A stretch of DNA of 23,856 nt, from the NCBI GenBank assembly GCA_002803225.1, contig NXFV01001322.1:1-23856 (forward strand). The letters are read 5' to 3'. Within the stretch, counting starts at the first letter, position 1. Every line of letters begins with the position of its first letter. Both the position numbers and the translations under genes were made by a program. This DNA is from Gamarada debralockiae. Taxonomy: Eukaryota; Ascomycota; Leotiomycetes; Helotiales; Hyphodiscaceae. Below, piece by piece: positions 1 through 8,894 of this stretch. The notes under the pieces are model-generated. The model was given only the letters and a program-made list of their open reading frames with translations. It was not told where the DNA came from and ran no database searches.

Positions 1-151
1 CTACGCTATAATTATAGGCTAAAATCCCCAAAAATTTAGGGAGATCTCCCTAAAGCGATTAGACCGCCTGCGCTCAGACCTAATAGATGCGGCCGCGGCC
101 TAATCAGCTTCAGGAGCTTTATAGGGAACCTAGCCTATAATTACAGCGTGT
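1..151. repeat. MITE-like inverted-repeat element
   Basis: The left end (2-21, core CTATAATTATAGGCTA) matches the reverse complement of 131-150 at about 18 of 20 positions, giving a small non-coding element of about 150 bp with terminal inverted repeats. Inside it, 37-56 is a perfect 20-bp palindrome centred on AGATCT. A near-identical 15-mer (CTATAATTACAGGCT) recurs at 20923-20937. The size and terminal repeats suit a MITE. The left boundary may be cut by the window edge, and no target duplication could be judged. Confidence 0.5.
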
Positions 152-960
152 TATAGGGCACATTGCCGTATTACAGGCCTTGATACCCTATAGTTACATG
201 ACTTTTGACTGCGTTCTTTATATCTTTAGCTTCTTTTGTGTGATCTTAATTCGAGCTAGAGCCTTAGAAATAATTGACTAGAACACCTTTATATTATAGA
301 CTTCTTAAACGAATTTAGTGATTTCGTCTTAATAAAACTATAGTATTTTATTAAGTAAGTAGTAGATCATTATGTCTATTTCCTTAATTATTACTCTCCT
401 TTAACCCCTAGTTCGAGCTAGCAAAGGCCTTCTTAATTGTATGCGCTTTATATAATAATACATTAATCTTGTAGAGTACTTATAGTTAAAAACTAATATA
501 GAAATCTATTGTTAGTTAAGGTTTTCGCTGGCCGCGATGATTTTACAATCAATCGCGGCTCTAGTCACACAATTGGCAAGAAAGAAGGCACAGTATATTT
601 ATATCATATAATAAATATATATTTATTAATACTCTTGATCTCTCTTCTATTTATATTGACAAGCTCCCTACGATTCAATGAATTGAATTTAGTATTAGGT
701 AAAAGCTCGATTTAGATGTTGCGGTTTTGTAACCGCCAACCGGACCCTGTATCGATACTGTATCGAAAGTATTGATACCTTACGATACTGGCATCGATAC
801 GTATCGATACCGCTTATCGCGTATTTCTGCCGAGCCTGTATTAGAGCGAATAGTACTACGATGCCTAAGGCCCTGACGCCCTATGGTATTCATAACCAGG
901 GGCCGCGGATAGGATATTCACTGGGGTAAAAGCGCAGCTTTTGTATTTTATAGAAGTTAT
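152..960. other. AT-rich intergenic repeat debris
   Basis: No convincing gene is present. The stretch is AT-rich with many stops in all frames, and the word TTCGAGCTAG appears twice (near 250 and 411). A short hairpin lies around 530-556 (CCGCGAT paired with ATCGCGG). The 68-codon frame at 509-715 has no recognisable domain and a low-complexity Ile/Leu tail, so I do not call it a gene. The composition suits decayed, possibly RIP-mutated, transposon DNA. Confidence 0.5.
745..812. repeat. Cluster of palindromic GTATCGATAC motifs
   Basis: The exact 10-bp palindrome GTATCGATAC occurs at 749-758 and 801-810. Near copies lie between them (GTATCGAAAG, GTATTGATAC, ACGATACTGG, GCATCGATAC at 791-800), so about six related words sit in under 70 bp. 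A small hairpin (GCGGTT/AACCGC, 721-736) lies just upstream. Such clusters occur as subterminal transposase-binding repeats in DNA transposons, for example hAT elements, but no transposase or ends are visible here. Confidence 0.45.
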
Positions 961-967
961 TTGTTAT

Positions 968-1010
968 GGGGGCCAGCCCCCAAACCCCTAGTCCTCGCTG
1001 CGCTCGAGGA
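968..1010. repeat. GC-rich inverted motif resembling a transposon end
   Basis: The near-palindrome GGGGGCCAGCCCCC (968-981) is followed by a C-rich linker and the imperfect palindrome CCTCGCTGCGCTCGAGG (993-1009). This pairing resembles ends of fungal DNA transposons. A shortened relative (GGGCCAGCCCC) occurs at about 20886, near the second copy of the MITE 15-mer. The assignment is by appearance only. The space to 1317 holds an 85-codon minus-strand frame (988-1245) with no recognisable domain. Confidence 0.35.
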
Positions 1011-1317
1011 GAGAATCACGCACAGACCAGAAATTATAACAAGGAGAATCCATATTTCCCATATATGCTTTAATAAGGTATGGTAAGATATGGACATAAT
1101 ATGTTCTCATGTGGATTGATATAGAGAAATACGGCATCCCCTTTGCGGAGAAACACCGGTAATCAATCTGCGCTACAAAGGATGTGGTGCTGCAACGATA
1201 AAACTTATGGCAATATGGCAGAAGGCACATTAGTAATGCAAACAATATATATTTTTCTTACCACTCCTTACATCTCACTCTTGTTCACCAACTTCCTATA
1301 AAATTGCACAACAATCA

Positions 1318-2644
1318 TCACCCATCCCATATCACCTCTACCAGTGCCAGCGTCGGCCCAATATCATTGCTCGGCTCCCGCTCATGAAATCTGTTAGCTA
1401 CGAGTTTGAAGCGAGGGTCCGCTTTCGCAAATAACTCTGGCCACTCGCCTGTCTCGCGATCATATGCGTTAAACAATACTTTCATGCGAAGATTTGAGGC
1501 TCTGCGAGGTTTGTCAGTACATCACATTGATCGGACCCGGAGACGCTCACCTCGTCTGCCGCTCCTGCCACGGTGACATGGTGAGCGGATCCGGCGTATG
1601 CGGGTCCTGAACAATGATCCTGGCGCCCTTCTTTAATGCCGGTATCAAGTTTCGCAGGAGTTGGACGCAATACTTGTCCGGCCAGTTATGGAAGATCGCC
1701 CGGAAGAAGTACACGTCGGCATCCTTGACGGGCTGTGGCGTGAAAAAGTCATGGGTCATATACGTGATCCTGTCCTTAAATTCAGCCGGCAAGGTATCTC
1801 TCCCCGCGGCAACGGTGTCTTCGAGATCCTGCACAACGAATGAGAGCTCGGGGAAGTGCTTCGCGAGTTGTCTGCACACGAGGCCTTTGCCGCCGCCAAC
1901 GTCGACGATTACTGCAGTGCCCAAGCTGGCCCAGTCGTAGGTATCGACGATGATCGAATCTGGCATCATTTCCCCGAGCGACTCAATCGCAAACGCCATG
2001 GTTTCGGCGCGCCTGGGTTGGCACCTAGCGAGCTCTTCGAACATGGGGGCGCGGGCGTTGTTCGCAAGAGCCCATCCTGATTCAGTTGGCTCTTCAGATC
2101 CAGGATGCTTCTCGAGAGCTTCGATTTCCTTGACTAGTCCCGGGAAGATTTCGTCCGTTCCCATGCCCGCCAAACTTGAGATCAGCTGGTTCTCCTTCAG
2201 CAACCTCGAAGCCGCCATGTGCGCAATAAATCCGGGCCGTGGCTCACAGAAGATGAAGTTCGTCATCGCATACCGCACCACGATTTTGAAATCCCGCAGT
2301 GCCATGCCCGCCTTCTGTGCCACTTCCTCAAAGGATGCCTCGCCGTCGATGGGCACGTGGTTGGCGATGTTAAAATGGTAGATGGCAGCAGCAGTCATGG
2401 CATCGCCAGCACCGCCGTTCATGGTGCCCATCCATGCTGCCGCGGGCCCTTGAGCTAGATGGTGGAGTTTGTGAGTGTTGGCCAGGAGAGAGGCGTGGGC
2501 ATGGATGGACTCCTTCGTGGTGAAGGGAATTCGAGCTGGGCCGTTGGCATCGAGTGAGGGTGGTGGCAGCTTGTTGGCGCGAATGTACTCATCCAAGGTT
2601 GCCGCATCGTGGAGGATGGTTTGAGCGAGCTCAGTAAACGACAT
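1318..2644 (-). CDS. SAM-dependent family-2 O-methyltransferase
   Basis: Exons are 2644-1551 and 1501-1318, with one 49-bp intron (1550-1502: GTGAGC donor, CTGAC branch, GCAG acceptor); the protein is 425 aa. It probably transfers a methyl group from S-adenosylmethionine to a hydroxyl of a small molecule, as in fungal secondary metabolism. Residues 1-150 have the helical dimerisation-like N-terminus of the family. The SAM-binding loop VDVGGGKG is at 247-254, HDFF is further on, and the catalytic-type motif FHNWPD has its histidine at about 319. Splicing restores the typical C-terminus (RFHEREPSNDIG, then ALVEVIWDG), which the unspliced frame lacks. Length and motifs are complete, so it looks functional. 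The substrate cannot be told. An oxygenase of a secondary-metabolism family lies 2.3 kb away on the same strand. Confidence 0.92.
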
Positions 2645-4110
2645 CGCATATCTCGACTGCTCTGCTAGGAACAGTCAATTCTGGCAAGTCAACTTGTACA
2701 TGGCGTTGAGAGAGAATTAATGTTATAGGCTTTTGAAGGATTCGCGATGGCTGAGTCAGACTGTTAACTACATCCGAGTATGCTGCTTGGTGCTACAGAA
2801 GCATAGAAAGCTAATCTTTTCTGGGCTTTTGGCAATTACAGGATGTGCTGTCTTGAACATTCAACTTCTAGGATGTCATCTAAACGCAGCAAATGATAGC
2901 TATGCTCAACTCGGCATGACTTGGTATCGTAGGCGCCTGCGAGTGGATGCCGGGTGTCGGAATTCATGTGATATAATAGGCCAGAATGATGACTAAGTGA
3001 GGTGTGTGCTTGTAAGGGCACTTGAGCTTGTCTTAATTCTTTCTAAGAGCAAAGCACCATTATATAAACCTCTGAGTCTCTTGTTCTATCGGACTCTCCG
3101 TCTCACCGAAAGCCTCACTGTCGGTCGTTCCGTTGATATTGCTATGTCCAAAATCACGTGCAGTGCTTACTAAGAATATTCTTGACACTGGTCGTGTAAG
3201 CGTTTTGGTAGGCTGTAATGGACGTCGTTTCTTGGCTGGGCGTTAGGATCGAGAGGCTGCAATGCCTTCCTCTTCTTCTCTTTCAACTTCTCTCTCGATC
3301 TTGCAATCGACGCGCTGCAGGAAGCGCAGGTCTTGAGCTGAGAGAGAAGAGGAGAGTAAAGCGCATCTGAAGACAACACGAGCCATACTGAGAGGACATG
3401 ACTAACGCAAAGAGGGGATGTCAGGGGTAAAAAGGAGGTAGGAGAAGAAGGATAGAGGTCTCGACGTGTTCACGATGTGGGATGCTGGGATCGACGGCCT
3501 TGGTCATTGTTAGGCATTATTTAAAGGACATAACTTATGATTTATCTTTGTAACACGTGACAGAAAATGGAACCCGAGGTGCCACGTCTCTCCGCCCCGC
3601 CGGGGGGGAAAAGAGGGGTCGGAGTTTAAGAAAAAGGTGCGCTTTTAACAACCAAGCTCTTGTTTACTCTAGAGATAATAAAAGTAGATATAGATATTCT
3701 CCTTGTTTTTCATATTTAAGAAAGCTCTGTTTTCGTCGAGACAGACATAGGAAAGGCTGCATACATAGACACTCAAGCTTTACCGTATTGATTGGTTTAC
3801 GTCGGCCAAGTGCAATAAAACAATGTATATGCCCCCTATCAAGTTGTCTAATTAAGCGGAATCGCGCATACTTCGCACTTTTCTCGTATCTGGCAGTTGT
3901 TAAACGAGTCCTTTTATAAGCACCTACCCGACCTATAAGACCAGGTCCTGCGGTAATTGATGATCAAGAAAACAGTTTATAAGACCAGGTTTTATATACC
4001 AATTAATACGGTACCTATTCCATTAATGTCTTGACTTCTTAAGTAATGCTCACTGACTGGCGACCAAGTTTTGGAGCCCAGATCCTGTGCAGGGCTCTGG
4101 GAATGCTAGG
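2645..4110. other. Intergenic region without a convincing gene
   Basis: The part next to 2644 presumably carries the O-methyltransferase promoter. Frames here are short and lack recognisable domains. On the minus strand near 3379-3170 there is a 69-codon frame rich in Lys/Arg, and an overlapping 47-codon frame in another phase (start near 3384); neither can be supported. A C-rich/G-rich patch lies at about 3590-3620. The 13-mer TATAAGACCAGGT is repeated at about 3934 and 3976. Confidence 0.45.
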
Positions 4111-4113
4111 CCA

Positions 4114-4126
4114 CCAATCAACCAAT
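4114..4126 (+). promoter_or_regulatory. Tandem CCAAT boxes
   Basis: Two CCAAT pentamers (4114-4118 and 4122-4126) lie 8 bp apart, about 290 bp upstream of the ATG at 4412. CCAAT is bound by the conserved HAP/CBC complex in fungi. The arrangement favours a promoter for the small plus-strand gene. Binding is inferred, not shown. Confidence 0.4.
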
Positions 4127-4411
4127 CATTTGAAGCGCCATCACAGATTGCAGCCCAGAGCCAAGTGGTCGGGCTTGAGGGATATTTTACCACCCACTAT
4201 ATCTCGCTGAGTCCCTGCTGTCGTGTGCGCATAAGTAATTATCCACCAGCCAGGAGCTGCTCTTCAGGTCAGGTGGGGTCACCCCGCCACGTCAGAACCC
4301 CACAAGCTTGTCGCGTGCCGCATATACCGTTTTATCTCCATCTTCATTTCTTCTTCCAGCCTCCCCGCCTCGGAGCTTGCCCAAACCACGACTTTCACGC
4401 CCCGAACTGAA

Positions 4412-4621
4412 ATGCCTACCACTCCCGAGAATCAGGCTTGCGATAATAGACAGGGCAAAGCCCAGCCATGGAAAGCGCACTGGCCGCCGAAGGAAAATAA
4501 AGCGGCGGAGGGTGTGCAGTATGGTGTTGAGAAAGGAGTGGTCATTGTTGTTGATGGGACGAGTGCGCGAGTTGCACCGCCGAGGAAGGAGAAGAGGAAC
4601 GAGGATTATCATAAGGAGTGA
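4412..4621 (+). CDS. Small hypothetical protein (69 aa)
   Basis: An uninterrupted 69-codon frame follows a pyrimidine-rich leader (about 4337-4400) typical of fungal 5' UTRs, with CCAAT boxes further upstream. The protein is hydrophilic. Its centre is valine-rich (GVVIVVDGTSA) and its C-terminus charged (PPRKEKRNEDYHKE). There is no signal peptide or membrane segment, and I do not recognise the family. Overlapping frames on both strands (such as 4292-4612 minus) are longer but have implausible Arg/Leu-rich compositions. It may be a real small gene or the last surviving exon of one. No function can be proposed. Confidence 0.45.
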   Translation: MPTTPENQACDNRQGKAQPWKAHWPPKENKAAEGVQYGVEKGVVIVVDGTSARVAPPRKEKRNEDYHKE

Positions 4622-4925
4622 TTTAATCAGGGGCTTGGTGAGGTTGGTTGATACGCACGGAATTTCTTGGGTAGAAGAAGAATGTGCTGATAGTTTGGGA
4701 CAGCAGATGGCGTGACAGTTAGCGAAACCTCGAGCGCCGAAGGTCGTAGATTGGGTTGGTTATATTCTGAGTTGAATAGAGTTCGTCGGAACAATGTTAC
4801 TTGGATGATGAGAATTAGGGACGATATGAAGGGCAAGAATGTGTTGGGGCATCACGGCGTTGCAATAGACTTGCATTCATGAGTGTACTGTACTTTCATG
4901 ATAAACCACGCTTCGTCATCCCATT

Positions 4926-6052
4926 CTACCATCTGACAAGCAATCTCAACTCAATGCTCTCTCTCCTCAGATCCTGCTCTCTCTTTATCGGATTATCAAA
5001 TGACGCATGAGGTACACCTACAAGTTTGAATCAGCGTGCTTCTGCTCTGGTTCTACCCATCACCTTCATTATACTCACCTGGCGTTGCGCCAAACACTGC
5101 TTCACTGTCTGCGTTCTTGAAGATAAGAAGTTCTAAAGGTAACTGATTGGGCAGATAATACCACCTTTGATCGGAATTGTAATGAACTTGCGTGTTTTCG
5201 AAGACTGCATCCCGGTCTACGACATCACCGGCCATAGTGTCATGAACAAAGTCGACAGTTGACGCGTCGCAGAGAGCGAGGGGCCAGTCGACTAAGGGGC
5301 CGCGGAGAGGATGCCAGACACTATAGAGCCTTATTAGTCTCTTTCAAGAATTTGTGTGATATAGATATATGAGTTGTCAGCGGAATCGAAACATGAATGG
5401 CGTCAGTGACCTCCACGGAATCGCCCACTCACTTCACAACTTGCCATCTGCCTCTAATGACAGTGTCGGCCTCAGTCCCATAGACATCCCTGACAATCCT
5501 ACATCCTTCATCATACGTATGATCTAAACATCAGACCGGCTTGCACATTCTTCCCCCCAGGAGCACATACCAATATGCGCAGCGGAAGCCGGCTGCTGAA
5601 AACTATACGTCTCGCCCGTCGCAATCGGCCAGCCTGGATCTCGTCGTCGAATCTACCAATCTGCTCAGAAATGCTTCTCGCAATACAATACGTAGAACGC
5701 AATATACCACATAATCCAAAACTTCCACTGAAGTCGCCTTAAGTGCAGCCTTCACGCACTCTGCTACTACTTTCTGATGAACTCTCTCGACCTTGTTGAG
5801 ATCATCGTAATCTTCATAACTCAAGGAACTTTCCAGATTTACGATTTTGAAACCGCATTTTTCGTATGTCAGGCCAGATTGAGTACGCAAATCCCGAAAA
5901 ACAATGTTATGTAGGGTGCGCGCGACGTTGGTCTGTGGGAAGCCGTCTTCGGGGCGGTAACGGAGTGTATAAGGCTTTACTTCATGATAGATTGGGGAGC
6001 GAGTCAGGAAGTAGACCTTGCCGGACACTGTTAAGTCTTCGCTGGATGCCAT
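4926..6052 (-). CDS. AsaB/CmcJ/NvfI-like Fe(II)/2OG-type oxygenase
   Basis: Five exons (6052-5708, 5652-5571, 5523-5433, 5320-5079, 5017-4926) are joined by introns of 55, 47, 112 and 61 bp and give a 283-aa protein. Every junction keeps frame and restores family sequence. The fold belongs to the group of fungal hydroxylase/desaturases that includes AsaB, CmcJ and NvfI. Visible marks are GKVYFLTR near the N-terminus, FQQPAS followed by the metal-binding-type H141-x-D143, RGRWQVVNVWHPLRGP, then QRWYYLP and IFKNADS. Near the end are GVPHASFDNP with the second histidine H257 and RESIELR, whose arginine is a candidate 2-oxoglutarate ligand. I chose the Met at 6052 (context ATAATGG) over one four codons upstream. 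Such enzymes usually tailor secondary metabolites; the substrate is unknown. The DUF7580 gene ends 235 bp upstream on the same strand, leaving a short promoter with a CACGTG box (6145-6150). Confidence 0.88.
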
Positions 6053-6286
6053 TATCAGCTGCATGTGTGTTGTAGAGCCACACTCGTGGTAGCGCGGGTG
6101 AATGTTGAAATGTGCAGATTTGACAACTCACGCCGACTAGGTTGCACGTGACTGTTTAAGCTCCCAAACCTAGTTCGTATTCATAATCACTCTGTACTAG
6201 CCGTTGTTTTTATTCAGTATACAAATTTCTAGTATCCAACGTATACATAACAGAAGCATCGCTACCCAAAACGCCAAAAGCCCTAT

Positions 6287-8133
6287 CTAAGACACCGAAA
6301 TCTGCCCCCAAGAAGCCGCGTAAGAATCCCTAATCGGCGCAACAACAAACTTCTCCACATCCGATTGAAAATTGACATGTTTAGAGCTCAAGCCTTTCAC
6401 TTCCGTATCCGTGATAACCTGATGCGTCAAGCATGCCTGCACAGCATCATGGTAACACTGACCTGCCTCATCCAGCACCCTCCCCTCTTCTACAAGCTGC
6501 TTCGCAGTCATGAGATCTAGCATATCTTCGTCCTCTATCACCACGCATTCTCCTTGTCTCAGATCAGACAACCGTTGGCCTAGCGCGAGCTCGACAAGTG
6601 CGAAGCCTAGTCGTGTCAGGACTGGTTCGCCGTAGCAGTCCCAAAAGGTAGAGGCCGAAACGGGATGTGTTGGTGGCCGGCTTTTGATGTTGAGAGGACT
6701 GTGTGTGGAGTAGAATCTCTTGGTGACGAATATCTGCGATATGTCGCCTTTCATCATGCAAAAATCTTTCCATGTCCACCACATATCGATCCAAGGTGTT
6801 GTGTAGAATTGTAGGATCGCGAGACTCAAGCTCAACGCGAGATCCATCCTCTTCTTCCGTGTCGCATCCCATTTCTGGTTCGCAGATAGATAGTCGTCGA
6901 GACAAACGAGGCTTGCTGGTTGTGAAGGATCGCCATCTAAGGAAGTCACTTTAATAGCATATTTCTCATTTTTGTTTTTCAGTTCGAGGACACCCAAGCA
7001 GGAAGTTGGAGCAGTGGCTACTGGTTCGTCCCCAAGTCTTTTGATGAATTCGCAGAGATCATCGATGAGCCCACCATTTTCAAGACCATTATCACGACTT
7101 ACAGAGATTGAGCGGCCTCGAATTGGGTGTGGTGATGTGCCGCTAGTACTCGTGTTCGGCGATACTAGAGCCTCGAGGCTGTCTCTATGCGACCAGCGTC
7201 TGGAAGAAATATTACTGAATGGTTAGTTTCTGTTGTGAATTAATGGTGTATAGAACCTACCTCAAGGTGTCAACCTCAAAACTCTCGATGCTCTCACCAG
7301 TGGGAGATTGCAGACCCTGATCCAACTGTGTTATCTGCTTCGCAGTATTTTCGTCGACAGGGAAGACAAGCTCGAACGGCTCCGCGAGATCGATGTCGTT
7401 TGGCGAATACATTCTCAGCCTTGCTTCATGAGGATTTCGACAAGGACAGTTGAAACCTTCACAGATTGCGTCGTGGAGCTCGTTCGCATGTGTCGTGATC
7501 TTACGTAGAACTCCAGGTGCCAATCGTGGCGACGTTTTTGGTAGGCGTCCCTGGGCTGGGTAGCCTGCACTCGTGCAATTGGTGAGAAGTCTTTGGAGGC
7601 GAGCATTGTATTCGCGCAGTTTTCGAAGGCTTTCTTTCATTGATGCTTGTGGTAGAGCGAACTTGATTTTGTGAATGCTACGGCCGATTTTCGAATGGGA
7701 TGAATCCTGCAATATCAACGTCAGCTGCACAGCCGGGGATAATTTCACTATTCTACCTTACCGCCGTGCTGTCATGAATAGTGAACTTTTCAGCCAATGA
7801 CGAGAGAATTGTGTCCATCTCTTGCAGTGTCTTGAGGATCATGGAGGTTCTTTCTGCTCCTAAACGTTTCGCAAGGCTTTTGTGCAATGCTGGGTCCTTC
7901 CAGAGATGCTGATTGGGTTTATCTCTGGTGGTGAGTTGCAGCAAGTCACCTTCAGAAACGTCTGCTGCGAGTAAATGCCGTACACAGTCGACGTAGATAA
8001 ATTCCTCGACCCTGAATTCATCGCAGAGCAAATCCCATCCTTGGCCGTTCTTTGCAGCCTTGTATAATTGGAGGCCGTTGACGACCAGAGGCCAGACGCC
8101 TATGACTAGGCCGATCACCTCAAAACCTGACAT
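6287..8133 (-). CDS. DUF7580-type protein with effector-like N-terminal helix
   Basis: Three exons (8133-7762, 7706-7261, 7214-6287) are separated by introns of 55 and 46 bp. The second intron has a perfect CTAAC branch site. The protein is 581 aa. The N-terminus MSGFEVIGLVIGVWPLVV is a hydrophobic or amphipathic helix like the start of DUF7580 proteins, and reminiscent of fungal SesA/HeLo-like death domains. The middle (about 120-330) is helical and then Ser-rich. The last 250 residues carry the DUF7580 pattern: LALSLSLAILQFYTTPW, LGFALVELALGQ, and a C-terminal helix ending in VVAPIRDSYAASWGQ. The LGFALVELALG block recalls the C-lobe of protein kinases, but no catalytic HRD or DFG motif is visible, so it may be a degenerate kinase-like domain. 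It is transcribed divergently from an NLR gene. The function is not established. The frame is intact throughout. Confidence 0.82.
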
Positions 8134-8894
8134 CTTTTGGGAAACTCAATTGAAATGAATCTACGGAAATTTCTCAGAGTGTTTTGAAGCTCTCCACAAC
8201 AAGAGAGAGTTGAAAATGTAGGCACCATCACGAAAAGCAAGAGAAAATAATATGGATAACCAACAGCTTGTCCCGGTTCAAGCCCCCACATATTTTCTGA
8301 AGTACCTTTCGGAATTGCCCCGCCATCGTACACGGCTTGGACACCGCCCAAACCACCTCCGCAACTTCCGCAACATCTCGACGAATATTCGCTGCCCCCA
8401 CGATCTAAAAGTATATACGATTTCTTCGGAATTTTTGTTTTTATTTTCGAATGACATAGTAGAGTCCACTGGAATTTCAGTGGGAAGGAATATATCAACT
8501 TTTGTGACGAGGCTGTGGTTGATGGCTTAACAATGGCACAAATGGTGAGCTGAGGTGCTACCGAGGCGCAGTAGTGCACCAAGCTGCAATGCCCCTGGTC
8601 GCTGCTCCCCATTCCGCTGAACATACCTCATGCAGCTATCGTGGCACAATTCAAAAGCACATTGCTGACAGTTTTTGCTACAGGTCCAATAATGATTGCG
8701 AGCTTTATCACCAATCCCATAGATCCTTGCCTAGAGGTCGAGATCGATCCAGAGCGCAAGCATTGACGCCTCGTTAGGATGGAAATTTATCATCTCATGA
8801 GTTTCTCATTCTCCACTATTCAAATTTGAAGGTCCTGTCGCCAAGTCAGATTATCTCCGCTGCCAGCTGTCGTGTTGATTCGTAGGCATTCGCC
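8134..8894. promoter_or_regulatory. Divergent promoter region between DUF7580 and NLR genes
   Basis: These 761 bp separate two start codons pointing away from each other and should hold both promoters. Frames here (such as 8115-8624 minus and 8252-8530 plus) lack domains and overlap one another, so I read them as chance. The ATG at 8895 has a good context (CGCCATGA). I see no obvious TATA box or shared palindrome. Confidence 0.5.

Noticed and set aside
1614..2458. Several plus-strand frames of 60-143 codons opposite the O-methyltransferase
   Set aside because: They are antisense shadows of a gene with complete family motifs and lack domains of their own.
3170..3379. Minus-strand 69-codon Lys/Arg-rich frame
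   Set aside because: No domain, no splice partner found, and another phase over the same bases looks equally codable.
4292..4612. Minus-strand 106-codon frame overlapping the small 4412-4621 gene
   Set aside because: The composition is Arg/Leu-biased as in antisense translation; the plus-strand frame has the better start and leader.
8276..8290. GGTTCAAGCCC, resembling a tRNA B box
   Set aside because: No A box or cloverleaf can be built upstream, so it is not a tRNA gene.
8115..8624. Minus-strand 169-codon frame in the divergent promoter
   Set aside because: No domain, unusual Cys/Ser-rich composition, and it overlaps the start of the DUF7580 gene in another frame.
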